A stretch of DNA of 64,000 bases from positions 86,950,506 through 87,014,505 of the forward strand of contig CM067369.1 of the NCBI GenBank assembly GCA_034401795.1, read 5' to 3'. Below the pieces are notes generated by a model, which saw nothing but the letters and a program-made list of their open reading frames with translations, did not search any database and was not told the DNA's origin. A program made the translations under genes and the position numbers. Below, in pieces: positions 9,481 to 21,400 of this stretch. Origin of the DNA: Chaetoderma sp. LZ-2023a. Its lineage: Eukaryota > Mollusca > Caudofoveata > Chaetodermatida > Chaetodermatidae. The number at the start of each line of letters is the position of its first letter. The first letter of the stretch is position 1.

Positions 9481-11687
9481 GCAGTCAATCTGAACATTGA
9501 CGGATTGTTGTGAAGGGCCTTGCCCTGGAAGATAATATCATCCATCAGAGGCAGAGGAACCGGATTGCAGACCAGAAGGTCCAGCAGATCCGTATACCAT
9601 GATCGGCTTGGCCAATCCGGGGCGATCAGAAGCACTTGGCATTCCTCTTGTCTGATTTTCTGAAGAATTTTTGGAATCAGGATTGCTGGAGGGAATGCGT
9701 ATGCATACATTCTCCCCCAGCTGATAGCTAACGCATCTGTTGCGAAAGCGCTTGGATCCGGAATCGGAGAGACGTACGTCGTCATCTTCGCATTCTTCTT
9801 CGTTGCGAACAAATCGATGTTGGGTTTCCCCCAATGGTCGAACAGACGATCCGCCACACATTGATTTAGTTGCCATTCCGTGGGTAAAACACTCATCCTT
9901 CGGCTCAATGAGTCTGCTAGCAGGTTTAACCTTCCCGGAATATGAACTGCATTCAAGGTAATCTGGTGATCCAGACACCAACAAAGCAGTTTCCATGTCA
10001 TCATACAGAGACTGGGCGACTTCGTTCCGCCCTGGCGGTTTATGTAAGTCACAACTGTTGAGTTGTCTGAACGAATAAGAACAATCTTGCCCTGAACTTT
10101 CTGTAAGAAATGTTCCAGGCCCAGGACTACTGCTCTTAGCTCCAGTAGATTTATATGTTCCTTTGACTGTTCCAGATTCCAAAGCCCTGATATCGTGGAT
10201 TCTTCCAGGCAAGCTCCCCAGCCCTCCATCGATGCATCTGTATACACAGTCACCTGAGGGTGGGGAGGGGTTAGCAAAACCCCCGGCAAGAGATTCTCTG
10301 TATTCAACCACCATTGCAGGTGGTGAATCAGAGGCGCCAACACTGACACATTCGAGTCCAGCGAACCTGTACTCTGGGTCCATTGTGTCATGAGAAACAA
10401 CTGGATCGGCCGCCTGCGTAAGGCGGCCTGAGGAATGACTGGTTCCAACGAAACCATCAACCCCAGCATTCTCAAGTAAACCCGTGCCAGGACATGACGA
10501 CTGTCGCACACTGACTGAATCAACGAGATGAGTTTTTGAACTCTCTCCTGAGTAGGATAAACATATCCTGTCTCTAGATCGAAGAACATCCCCAGGTAAA
10601 CAAACTTCTGGGATGGAGTCAGCTCTGATTTTGGGAAATTGATCATCCAGCCCAAGTCTGTGAGAATTTTCAAAACAATCTCCAGATTGGCGGACAAACT
10701 TTCCCGGGTGTGCGCTTTCAACAGCCAGTCGTCTATGTACGTGTGGACTGCTATGCTTCTCCTGCGGAGGTATGCTGTGATCGCAAGAACCACACGGGTG
10801 AAAACCCGAGGAGCCGTGGAAATTCCGAAGGGCAACACCCTGAATTCCCACTGTCTGCCCTGGAATGCAAATCTCAGGAAGCGACAGAAACTCCCGTGGA
10901 TGGGGATGTGGAAATAAGCGTCCTTCAAATCTATCGACGCCGTCCACATCCCCCTCTCCAACCCCGCCAACACCGAGCGCACCGTTTCCATCTTGAAACT
11001 GGGCGTCTCGATGAACTTGTTCAATGGCTTGAGGTTGAGAATCGGTCTCCACCCTCCGGTGCGTTTTGTTACTAAGAACAGGGTTGAATAGAAGCCCGGA
11101 CACCTTTGTGCCGGCTGAATAGCTCCCTTTTGTATGAGGGAATTTATCTCCTCCACGATACACAACCTTTGCTCTGGATCTCTCGGAATGGGAGTCCAGA
11201 CTGGCACCAGAGACAGTCGCGACGGCGGGCCTGTCACCCACTCTGGATGATACCCGATGGAAAGCCATCGCAAGACTAAACGGTCCTGAGTTAACCGTTC
11301 CCACTCTTGCATGTGGCCGGCTAGCCGGCCTCCCACCGGCCCACCTAGGGACCGCGGTGGACACGAGGCATGCAAGAGCGGCACTGTCTCCGTCGCCATA
11401 CACACCGGAGTGGTTCTTACCGCGGTAAGCGTCCTGTCAGGAACGATAACCACGCCCAGATCCTCGCGCGCCCCGCCCCGCCCCGCGCGCACCTCGGTGC
11501 GCGGGCGGCTGCCTGGCTGACGGCGCCTGAGGAACCTGCGCCCCCCTCGCTGCTGGCCGAATCGCACGCGGCCGAGGCCGACGCTGCGACGGTGGCTGGC
11601 CACTGACCTGGCCAGCACCACCTCGAGCCTGCAGGGGACGATACGCCGGGGCCGCGGCGCGAGCGTTAGCACGACGCAGCACATCAA
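9324..11687 (-). CDS. DIRS copy 2 reverse transcriptase-RNase H
   Basis: 787 residues; the first two codons are TTG ATG, so ATG starts at 11684. RT: Asp253 in [20 protein letters not shown] near 288-296, and Asp319-Asp320 in HTYIDDWLL. RNase H: Asp484 in VYTDAS, Glu516 in LLELRA, Asp541 in IRSDNS and Asp592 in LADSLSR. The first 80 residues overlap the Arg-Gly tail of gag in another frame and may not be functional. No DAM-methylase domain, which some DIRS1-like elements carry, was found. Confidence 0.94.
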   Translation of the reverse strand: MMCCVVLTLAPRPRRIVPCRLEVVLARSVASHRRSVGLGRVRFGQQRGGRRFLRRRQPGSRPRTEVRAGRGGAREDLGVVIVPDRTLTAVRTTPVCMATETVPLLHASCPPRSLGGPVGGRLAGHMQEWERLTQDRLVLRWLSIGYHPEWVTGPPSRLSLVPVWTPIPRDPEQRLCIVEEINSLIQKGAIQPAQRCPGFYSTLFLVTKRTGGWRPILNLKPLNKFIETPSFKMETVRSVLAGLERGMWTASIDLKDAYFHIPIHGSFCRFLRFAFQGRQWEFRVLPFGISTAPRVFTRVVLAITAYLRRRSIAVHTYIDDWLLKAHTRESLSANLEIVLKILTDLGWMINFPKSELTPSQKFVYLGMFFDLETGYVYPTQERVQKLISLIQSVCDSRHVLARVYLRMLGLMVSLEPVIPQAALRRRPIQLFLMTQWTQSTGSLDSNVSVLAPLIHHLQWWLNTENLLPGVLLTPPHPQVTVYTDASMEGWGACLEESTISGLWNLEQSKEHINLLELRAVVLGLEHFLQKVQGKIVLIRSDNSTVVTYINRQGGTKSPSLCMMTWKLLCWCLDHQITLNAVHIPGRLNLLADSLSRRMSVLPTEWQLNQCVADRLFDHWGKPNIDLFATKKNAKMTTYVSPIPDPSAFATDALAISWGRMYAYAFPPAILIPKILQKIRQEECQVLLIAPDWPSRSWYTDLLDLLVCNPVPLPLMDDIIFQGKALHNNPSMFRLTAWMLSRNLELRRAFLSKQPGGGQPPEHIIIKSTDLQNGAQKDVLIQWIHLFK

Positions 11688-13566
11688 ACTGCTCGCGCAG
11701 CGCCCTCTGGTTATTCACCAGGGTGACCGTCTCTTGGAGGTGGCGACATCCCTCACCTCCAAAAAGACCAGGGCCCGTCATAGGCGTACGCAGTAGCCTA
11801 TTGTACAGGTCCTGAGACGGGCACAGATTGTCCAGGGCAAACGTGCGTCTTGCCCTGACACTCCTGGTCACCGCCCGAGTCACACAGTCCAGCGCCAGGT
11901 TAATACCATCCTGGATGGTTCGCTGGACAGTGACCGGACTTGGCTGGCGCGATGCGGATGCCGTTACTACCCCCTGTAACAGCTGGGAGACGTGGGACAG
12001 AGCGGCAATCGAAGCCCTCCCACTCTCCTCCGCATCACGCAACGCGGTATTCGCCGAACGCAACGCGTTCGCGCACAAGACACCCGTGTCAGAACGGGAG
12101 CCTGGCCGCGCATCCTCACCCAAAGCCGCGCGGTCATCCACGCTGGGCTTGGGTACCACACCGTACCGCTGGTAATCCAGGGGCACGATGCGACAACGCC
12201 TGGCCACCTCGCGAGGGGCCTTCGCGAGACGTCCACTCGACTTAATGGACGACTCCGCCGCCTTGAACATGTCAACGACATGCTCCGCCAGCGGCAGAGA
12301 AGGCATAGCGTTAGCAGTCGGTTTCCCAGCTAACCACGGCGTGTGAACACGCTGGCTAGCCGACTGCTCCACGGGCAGATCAGGCCTAACGCTCACCAAC
12401 CACTGGCAAGCGTCATACCAATCCTCCTCCGTGGCTAACTGCGAGCGCTCTACAAGACGGGGTCCTTCGTCTTCCTCCTGAGCGCAAGCAGTAGAGCTTG
12501 ACGGCGGGTATGCTGATACACCTGGCAAGCCAGGGAAAACACGCGGGCCTGACAGCACCGGCATGAGAATATCACTGGTTTGACCAGGAGCAGGCACCGT
12601 GGCAGAGCGCGGGGTATATATAGTCTCACCACGGGCCCGGCCAGCACCAGCAACACCCTCGGCAAGCCGAGGTATGCGGTACCGCTGGCCATCAGCAGCG
12701 CCCTGGGCCACCACCTGAGCCGCGGACTTTACTCCAGGGTGAGTAAAACCGTGGAATAAGGCGCCTGTATTCCCCGCGAGGGGTGCACAAACGTCTTCAT
12801 CCATGTCCACGTCGTCAGACGGCGACCCTAGCAGGTAATCCTCATTACCCTGGTCAGAAAGATTAGACCCCGGGTCAGCAAAGAGAGCTAACCCGGGCTG
12901 ACCAGGAACGGTGCCATAGGAGGTACTGGCCACCGCGGCGTGCGGATACCCCTGGACTGATAAGCAGCCCGCGGGTTCCAGCGACAACCGTCCACGGTCC
13001 CCTATCGGCGCGGCAATAAGCCTGCTGCCAGGGCCGTGGAACGCCCCCTCTAATGGGGCCACCTCTGAATCATCGAACAACGGAAGCGGACTAAGGAAAA
13101 TCGATCCAGAGGCGGGGATTACCTGCTCCGAAGCCGATGATGAGGACAGTAAAGGATTTGGTCCAGGAAGCATGCCACGAAGCAACCCTGGAACCAAATC
13201 CTTTATTGTCCTCTTCATCTCTCCCAACATCTCGGTCCGGAAGGCCTCCATATCCACCGCGGACGAGACCTTCCCCTTACCCTTCCTACTTACAACCTCT
13301 CGTTTCCGCTTCTTCTTCTTCTCCTCTTCTACCACCTTGTCCGTCGCCTGTAAGCAGCACAAGAATTCGGACATTAACTCGCCCCCCCAGTGCTTACATA
13401 TGTCACAATTAACCAATGGACCACAAGGGCTACATTGATAGCACAGATGCGGCCAGAACTTTACATGAAGAAAACGACCACAGGACGCGCAACCCGGTCC
13501 CTGAAACAGGGCAAAGGACAAGGAGTATGAGCAACTAGTTAAGCTTAGAAACTCAATCCAACTCAA
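11437..13566 (-). CDS. DIRS copy 2 Gag-like protein
   Basis: 709 residues in one open frame; the first ATG is at 13374, giving 645 residues. The frame upstream of that ATG holds a Cys-rich motif (GCASCGRF, LCYQCSPC, NCDICK) and is preceded by a good acceptor (CCTGTTTCAG|GGACC), so a spliced start is possible. The order is: charged KKKKRKRE region, [20 protein letters not shown] helix, Pro/Ser-rich linker, conserved REVARRCR and [15 protein letters not shown] blocks, and an RG/RGG-rich C-terminus typical of RNA-binding proteins. Assignment as Gag is from position and composition, since DIRS Gags have little sequence conservation. Confidence 0.85.
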   Translation of the reverse strand: MSWIEFLSLTSCSYSLSFALFQGPGCASCGRFLHVKFWPHLCYQCSPCGPLVNCDICKHWGGELMSEFLCCLQATDKVVEEEKKKKRKREVVSRKGKGKVSSAVDMEAFRTEMLGEMKRTIKDLVPGLLRGMLPGPNPLLSSSSASEQVIPASGSIFLSPLPLFDDSEVAPLEGAFHGPGSRLIAAPIGDRGRLSLEPAGCLSVQGYPHAAVASTSYGTVPGQPGLALFADPGSNLSDQGNEDYLLGSPSDDVDMDEDVCAPLAGNTGALFHGFTHPGVKSAAQVVAQGAADGQRYRIPRLAEGVAGAGRARGETIYTPRSATVPAPGQTSDILMPVLSGPRVFPGLPGVSAYPPSSSTACAQEEDEGPRLVERSQLATEEDWYDACQWLVSVRPDLPVEQSASQRVHTPWLAGKPTANAMPSLPLAEHVVDMFKAAESSIKSSGRLAKAPREVARRCRIVPLDYQRYGVVPKPSVDDRAALGEDARPGSRSDTGVLCANALRSANTALRDAEESGRASIAALSHVSQLLQGVVTASASRQPSPVTVQRTIQDGINLALDCVTRAVTRSVRARRTFALDNLCPSQDLYNRLLRTPMTGPGLFGGEGCRHLQETVTLVNNQRALREQFDVLRRANARAAAPAYRPLQARGGAGQVSGQPPSQRRPRPRAIRPAARGAQVPQAPSARQPPAHRGARGAGRGARGSGRGYRS

Positions 13567-14399
13567 AGAGAAGGAAAACGATCATAAAGATCAATATACA
13601 TCAGAAACCAGCATAGCGCTTGAATTGCTGATAAACATATAGGCAGGCTGATTATGACGTCATTAATCCCGTGACAGGAAAAATTCGATCCCAACAAAAC
13701 ATCCAAGTGCAAGGACGAATTGTATGCTGAATGGATAAGTCGACTACACAACCATCAGATACATATAGATAACTCTTTTCTGGCAAAAATGTTAATTATC
13801 TCCCTTTGTTTGTTTACAATAATTAACATCACCACATTATCAATAACTAGATACCTGACACTTTGTATAGACAAACCATCCAACGTGACGAACCGGAGAA
13901 CTCCACCATCTGCACGCCTCTTAACTCTCTCCACCTCATGGGGAAGGAATTGGATCAAGAGGGCAAAGTGAGAAGACCTTTATACTAGGCCTCCAACTCA
14001 CTGGACATATTTTTCATTTGGTTAGATAACCTAACAGTGTTAGTAGGAAATGGAACCATGGTGGAGAGAAAACTAACTCTCTGCTACTGTGATGTCACCA
14101 CCTAGCGTCATACAGACCTGTGGACATAAACAGAAAGAGAAATTAGTCCTAGGTAGCACCGAGTTGACATAAACCAACTAACTAAGGCGCTTATCACGGT
14201 AAACGCGAGTCCCGGAAACACAATACACCGGGAAGAAAACTCGCTAATTTTACTAGAAGTCACCTGATTTAAAGGTCCTAAGTCCTCCTGTGGCGAAGTG
14301 TTCCCTCCTGCCATACAAATCAGACACTATCACTCCAAAAGATACACCAAAAAACAGTTTAAGAGCAAAAAAGCTTATGACTCAAAAAAGACATGTGTG

Positions 14400-14601
14400 T
14401 TCTCTTTGCCAATAATCTAGCAAAGAGGTAGTGCTAGTCTGCGCATGCGCGGTGGTGGGGCTGGCATCCGCCAGACTACGCTCTGACTCCCTGCCCAGTA
14501 GGGGCACCTAACTGTTTTAAATCTGAGTGTTTATTGAGTGAAAGCCAATATTTAGCAATATCAAAAGTATTAGGGAGGTAAGTATACTCTTGAAGTGAAA
14601 T
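14400..14601 (-). repeat. DIRS copy 2 5' inverted terminal repeat with NRF-1-like site
   Basis: Reverse complement of 7583-7783. It contains the palindrome TGCGCATGCGCG at 14440-14451, CTGCCCAGTAGGGGCACC, and ends GGAGGTAAGTATACTC plus 'ttgaagtgaaa'. Probably holds the element promoter. Confidence 0.88.
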
Positions 14602-14956
14602 GGGATAAAGCTATGAGGTACATAAATTTCACAATTTGGTGACAACAAAAATTCCACTACCTGCAATACATGTACCTGTGGCGTTCATTGAGAGATATAC
14701 ATTTGATTCAAAGGGACAACACGAGAGAGTAAGTAAAAGTATGTTAGCGTTCAAAGAAAGCCACACGCTTTGGGCACATCTGCATATCATATGTGAGGCA
14801 TATACATGTACCAAGTTTCATTAAAATATCTTACGCCTGAGTTAAGTGATCCTGTATGATATGCTGTTTACAAGATACTGTGAATGGACAGACGGATGGA
14901 CAGACACCCTGATTACTACAGGGCATCCACACCTTTCGGTGAGGGGCCCTATAAAG

Positions 14957-15196
14957 GTAACTCCTATAATCATTAAATTTTTTCAAGGAAATTTCAGTTT
15001 TCTCATAGAAAATGTCCATTTGGAGACTGAGAGATTAGGTTTGAAAATTTATCAGTCGAATGACTGGCTCGGTTATCGAGCCAGTTATTGCAGTGATAAA
15101 TTTTCAAAACTAATCTTATCTTGGTGTGCAAATGGACATTTCTCAGGACCACTGCAGAAGCCGCTTTTGGCCGGTTTGAGAGTTAAACGGTTAAAA
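14957..15196 (+). repeat. MITE family M1
   Basis: Imperfect inverted repeat around the core GACTGGCTCGGTTATCGAGC (15062-15085), with mirrored arms 'aaatgtccattt' and 'tttgaaaatttatc'. It ends GGTTAA. Same family as 24266-24511. The stretch 14602-14956 is a diffuse dispersed repeat with no gene. Confidence 0.8.
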
Positions 15197-15316
15197 GGCA
15201 TGAATGCATGTACGTCTGCACATATAGGCACTACACACAAGCCACTGCTCATAACAAATGACAGCCACAAATCACAAGCACATGTGGTAATGTGTGTATG
15301 TATGTGTCTTTATTAC

Positions 15317-15405
15317 CATAGAGGCTGAGTCCCTCTTTAGAGCTGTTTCCTTGGCCAGCCTTGTATACGGATGGATGACATTCTTTCTGAAAGATCTGTA
15401 GTGCA
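15317..15405 (-). CDS. MSH5: MSH5 exon 8 of those seen
   Basis: Acceptor CATTCCTATTAG|TGCAC and donor CCTCTATG|GTAATA. It encodes [20 protein letters not shown] then SSKEGLSLY. The HPSVYK...KEGLSL pattern is diagnostic of MSH5. No continuation (a 'G.LNR...LLR.WF.RP' block) was found between here and base 1, so the next intron is at least 15.3 kb and holds DIRS copies 1 and 2. Confidence 0.93.
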
Positions 15406-18400
15406 CTAATAGGAATGAAATAACAAAATAAGCTAATGACAAAAAGGTTAACCGTGTCAGAGACTGGCAGTTATTTTGAAATGGTGTTGCTGAAGGTTGC
15501 TTCTGACTTAGACATTAACAGCTTATAACAGCAGCATTTACAAAATACACAGAAATCGTAATCCTAGTAATAGAATGGAGGAATCCAGTTTTAGCTATGT
15601 CCTGCGCATCGACTTGTTAAATTAGTTTAAAAATATTAAACAGAATGTTTATTAAATAGCAAAGACATACAATTTGCAGAATTTGAAAAACTTGACAGAC
15701 TATTAATCGCTTATGAGAGACTAAATCGTGCCATTCATAACATAATTGACCATGACATCAGCCTACATGTGAAGTAGTTGATTATGACATCGTATGATTG
15801 ACTGAGAAAGTGGATTCATCATTTGTGTGCTTATCATGCAGCAGAGGTTTGGAAGACCACAGCAAGCAGTTTGCCTAATTAAAGCAGAATCAGTACCTCG
15901 TCCCTAACGGGCCACAACCAATGTCAATAAAATCTGTGGTTCTTCATATTTCATGTAAAGCCCCCTTTGTTCTTTCTTTTACTTCAGCCTGGGATATAGG
16001 GCAGGAAAGTCGGGAGATGTGTGGTGAGTGGGGGTTCTTCCTCACCCCCACCCTTCCTGGCATTAATATGGTTAAATGTGATACAAAGCAATTCTAAAGA
16101 AAATAACCACCAAATATTTGACTATTATAACCATCACTCCATCATATAACCTTGAAATTTGTAGGCAACTTAAACATGTCATATTAGAAACATTAATGAA
16201 AACAGATAAGCTACAGTTAATAAGATAATTAGATGATTAATTTAGAAAAACCCTAACTTATCACTGAAAACGGATCTTGTTTGACACAGGTGCCATATCT
16301 AGACAATCATGTCTGTTATTGATATTGATAAATTAGATATTGGTGCATGATACATTGGCCTGATGGACCTATATAGACTATAGTGTTCAGTCAATGACAT
16401 AAAGATTAATATATATAGTACAATCACAGTCAAACTGATAAACAAACGTGTTTACAAAATCATACTGCAGCGTCAATAGCATATGACTGATTGCAAAAGG
16501 TGCCAAACAAACCAACTGACAAAAATATAGGACATATATTTGTATTTGCAAAATAAAACACCTTTTAACGCGGAAAAAATATTTTAACAAAATATTATTC
16601 ATACTAAAAGAAATCATCTGCTGAATATTTTGAGACTAATTTGACTATGACAGCAAGATGTTTCTGTCACAATGGACCTTTCCAGTTTTGGTTATGCCCT
16701 GCCCATCTCTATCTAAGCTCCACCCACACCTCATCCGTGTTCGGATCGATCGATATCTGAACTCCTTGACTATCAATTTCCAGAAAACTATACAGGAAAG
16801 CTGTTAAATAATTTGAAAGTAATTTGACTGGGCGCTGCTGCTGCCATAGGCAACAGCGTCCAGTCAAATTACTTTCAAAATATTTAACAGAATATTTATT
16901 AAATGCTAAAGTTATACAATTTGTACAACATGTCAGACTATTAAGCATTAAAGACGGACTATATATCGAGTCATTCATGATGTCATGATTATGATGTCAT
17001 CTTACACATCACGTAGTTGACTATGATGTCATATGATGGATGGATAAACTTGGAAAGGCCCATTGATTGGGTCATTCTCTGAAACTCGTACACTTTAGAC
17101 TCGTATTCTTCTCATGCATGTTCTATTGCTGCAAATTAAGATCTGAGTGAAAAAATGTCCAACTAATATGATCAGGCAACAAGACAGACAGATAATAAAA
17201 CCTAAATTTATGTTTCAAGACAGCCATGAGTGAGCATACATATTGTACACAGACTAGCATAGTTTAATATTGAGAAATATGTTGAGATCAAAGACAATCT
17301 ATAATACAGATTGTTTTAATGAATTTCTTTAAATAACATTTCTAACACTACTTCGCCAAAAGTGTAAAAAATTTCTTGGTTTTTCCATGGGCCACATAGT
17401 GAGTGAATGTTTACAATTAAAGTAAATATTGATGCAGTGAAATTTCTTTCCTGTGGCTAAACCCTCAAGATGACATAAAAACCTGTAATAAATAAACATA
17501 CTATTAGCCATGTCACCGACAGAGCCACGAAAAAGTAATTACGAAATAAAACTTATTGTTAAATATTTTTAAATTAATTTGACTGAAAGCTATTGTTGCA
17601 TGAGGCAGCAAAGGCTTCCAATTAAATTAATTTCAAAATATTCAACAATTTTCCTGAATGTTTGCCTTGAAAATGAGATATTGGGGACTTTATTGGAGAA
17701 AGGATTAAAAAGTGCCAGGTTTTTTCTTAATGAATTACCTGATAGATCCATCAGTACATGCTAGCTTTGGGCTGAATGTGATAATTACTCACCTAAAACT
17801 ATCCATGTCCATAATCAACAGGTCATCTCTAAAACAAATAACAGATTTTACACTAGTTATTTTACAAAGTATTAACAACAAATTACGCCTATGCTTTTTT
17901 CCAGCATCGAAACGACGCATAGTACACAGCCATGGTGACAATTTTAAACCAATGAATGAGAGCTATTAGAAAATAGAGATTTTTCCCCAGAGCTAGGCCA
18001 ATCATCCTATGACGTTTCAGTGATCAGTTAAATGGTCAAGGATTTATTGTCTGGAAACCAATTTGCATGATGCCTGCAGGTTGTTGGTGGTCATCTTGGA
18101 TATCGGATCATCTTCGATTTCTATAAATTTCTTCCTCAGACTTATGAAGTCTCAAAGCGATCTGATAAATTGTAATAGAGTTATGGGTTGGAAACCAATT
18201 TTTAAGATGGCCGCCCTTGTGTGGTAGCCATCTTGGATTTTGAATTATTGTCCATTTCACTTGGTTTCTTCTTCAAACCTAGTCCAACAACCCTATGAAG
18301 CTTCAAAGCGATCTGATAAACGGCAACAAAACTATCATCCGGAAACCAACATTCAAGATGGCCTCTAATGGCTGGTGGACATTTTGGATTTCGGATTATC

Positions 18401-21400
18401 ATCAATTTTGATAGGTTTCTTTTCCAGACCCAGTCCAACCACCCAATTTAGTTTCAAATCGATGGGATAAGCGGTAACAGAGATATCATCCAGAAGCCAC
18501 TCTGCCGCACATCTGCCCAACCATCCGCCAATTGTGGGATCAAAAGATAAAACGCAACAGCAACATTGTTTTCAAAACATATAATTTTGTTGTTGATCTT
18601 AGAAAAGATTAATCACATATTGCATATTACTAGCTTGCAATATCGCAATGGACCTTTCCAGTTTATCCATCCATCATGACGTCATAACCAACTGTGTCGT
18701 GTAGGACGACATCATAATTACTTACAGCATGAATGACTCGACTTAGTCTGTCTTAAACGCTTAATAGGCTGACACGTTGTATGAATTGTATGTCTTTACT
18801 ATTTACTAACCCTTCTGTCAAATATTTTGAATGCCTGGTTGCTGATGCTATGCGGAATTGCAGAATGGCGGTTCGATCCCCCGACCGGGAGATGGTGATC
18901 AACAAATGAAACTAATGGGTGCATGACTGTCGGCTAAGTTAGCACATGGAAATTGAAGCCGCACGTTGCCAGTGCGTCAATAAAAAAAAAAAATACATAT
19001 ACTGCCAGAGCCGTGCTGGAGTCAGAGTACAATAGGCGTAACAGCCTAGGATTGAATTGTGGCAGGTGCATCCACAGATAGTCCCATATGAATCGTCAGT
19101 GTGTCAGTATATCAGACATGTGAAAGCTGGTCGGCCAATCCTTGACTACCAGTCTTGGTGCGGTGGTCCAGTGGAAAGATGCGTGGTTGCTGATGCTTTG
19201 CGGAGTTGCAGAATGGCGGTTCGATCCCCCGACCGGGAGATGGTGATCAACAAATTAAACTAATGGGTGCATGACTGTTGGCTAAGTTAGCACATGGAAA
19301 TTGAAGCCGCACATTGCCAGTGCGTCAATAAAATATAAAAAATACATACATACATATGACCATACATATGTACATAGATATGTGTATGTGTGCGTGCATG
19401 CGTGCGTACATACTACATACATACATACATACATACATACAATGGTTGGTCCCATATGAATCGTCAGTGTGTCAGTATATCAGGCATGTGAAAGCTGGTT
19501 GGCCAATCCTTGACTTTTAGTCTTGGTGCAGTGGTCCAGTGGAAAGATGCCTGGTTGCTGATGCTATGCGGAGTTGCAGAATGGTGGTTCGATCCCCCGA
19601 CCGGGAGATGGTGATCAACAAATTAAACTAATGGGTGCATGACTGTCGGCTAAGTTAGCTCATGGAAATTGAAGCCGCACGTTGCCAGTGCGTCAATAAA
19701 ATAAAACTACATACATACATACATACATACATACATACATACTGATGCTATGCAGAGTTGCAGAATGGCGGTTCGATCCCCCGACCGGGAGATGGTGATC
19801 AACAAATTAAACTAATGGGTGCATTGACTGTCGGCTAAGTTAGCACATGGAAATTGAAGCTGCACGTTGCCAGTGCGTCAATAAAATAAAAATACATATA
19901 CTGCCAGAGCCGTGCTGGAGTCAGAGTACAATAGGCGTAAAAGCCTAGGATTGAATTGTGGCAGGTGCATCCACAGATAGTCCCATATGAATCGTCAGTG
20001 TGTCAGTATATCAGGCATGTGAAAGCTGGTCGGCCAATCCTTGACTTTTAGTCTTGGTGCGGTGGTCCAGTGGAAAGATGCCTGGTTGCTGATACCGCCA
20101 GAGCCGTGCTGGAGTCAGAGTACAATAGGCGTAAAAGCCTAGGATTGAATTGTGGCAGGTGCATCCACAGATAGTCCCATATGAATCGTCAGTGTGTCAG
20201 TATATCAGGGATGTGAAAGCTGGTCAGCCAATCCTTGACTTTTAGTCTTGGTGCGGTGGTCCAGTGGAAAGATGCGTGGTTGCTGATGCTTTGCGGAGTT
20301 GCAGAATGGCGGTTCGATCCCCCGACCGGGAGATGGTGATCAACAAATTAAACTAATGGGTGCATGACTGTTGGCTAAGTTAGCACATGGAAATTGAAGC
20401 CGCACATTGCCAGTGCGTCAATAAAATATAAAAAATACATACATACATATGACCATACATATGTACATAGATATGTGTATGTGTGCGTGCATGCGTGCGT
20501 ACATACTACATACATACATACATACATACAATGGTTGGTCCCATATGAATCGTCAGTGTGTCAGTATATCAGGCATGTGAAAGCTGGTTGGCCAATCCTT
20601 GACTTTTAGTCTTGGTGCGGTGGTCCAGTGGAAAGATGCCTGGTTGCTGATGCTATGCGGAGTTGCAGAATGGTGGTTCGATCCCCCGACCGAGAGATGG
20701 TGATCAACAAATTAAACTAATGGGTGCATGACTGTCGGCTAAGTTAGCTCATGGAAATTGAAGCCGCACGTTGCCAGTGCGTCAATAAAATAAAACTACA
20801 TACATACATACATACATACATACATACATACTGATGCTATGCAGAGTTGCAGAATGGCGGTTCGATCCCCCGACCGGGAGATGGTGATCAACAAATTAAA
20901 CTAATGGGTGCATTGACTGTCGGCTAAGTTAGCACATGGAAATTGAAGCTGCACGTTGCCAGTGCGTCAATAAAATAAAAATACATATACTGCCAGAGCC
21001 GTGCTGGAGTCAGAGTACAATAGGCGTAAAAGCCTAGGATTGAATTGTGGCAGGTGCATCCACAGATAGTCCCATATGAATCGTCAGTGTGTCAGTATAT
21101 CAGGCATGTGAAAGCTGGTCGGCCAATCCTTGACTTTTAGTCTTGGTGCGGTGGTCCAGTGGAAAGATGCCTGGTTGCTGATACCGCCAGAGCCGTGCTG
21201 GAGTCAGAGTACAATAGGCGTAAAAGCCTAGGATTGAATTGTGGCAGGTGCATCCACAGATAGTCCCATATGAATCGTCAGTGTGTCAGTATATCAGGGA
21301 TGTGAAAGCTGGTCAGCCAATCCTTGACTTTTAGTCTTGGTGCGGTGGTCCAGTGGAAAGATGCGTGGTTGCTGATGCTTTGCGGAGTTGCAGAATGGCG

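Larger units (their letters stand above)
7568..14601 (-). mobile_element. DIRS-type retrotransposon, copy 2, nearly complete
   Basis: About 7.03 kb. The order in sense is 5' terminal repeat, gag, RT-RNase H, tyrosine recombinase, internal complementary region (7853-7952), 3' terminal repeat. The terminal repeats are inverted (7568-7783 against 14400-14601). All three ORFs are long and open, so this is the most intact copy and possibly autonomous. DIRS elements make no target duplication and none is seen. The leader 13570-14400 holds no gene. Confidence 0.95.

Noticed and set aside
14602-14956. Possible MSH5 exon left of 15317
   Set aside because: No reading frame with the expected 'LNR...WF.RP' block; the wording is that of a dispersed repeat.
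17329-17511. Minus-strand stretch with [12 protein letters not shown], considered as the MSH5 'LLRLWF.RPT' exon
   Set aside because: The order is wrong (it would precede exon 8), the match is poor, and no phase-compatible splice sites were found.
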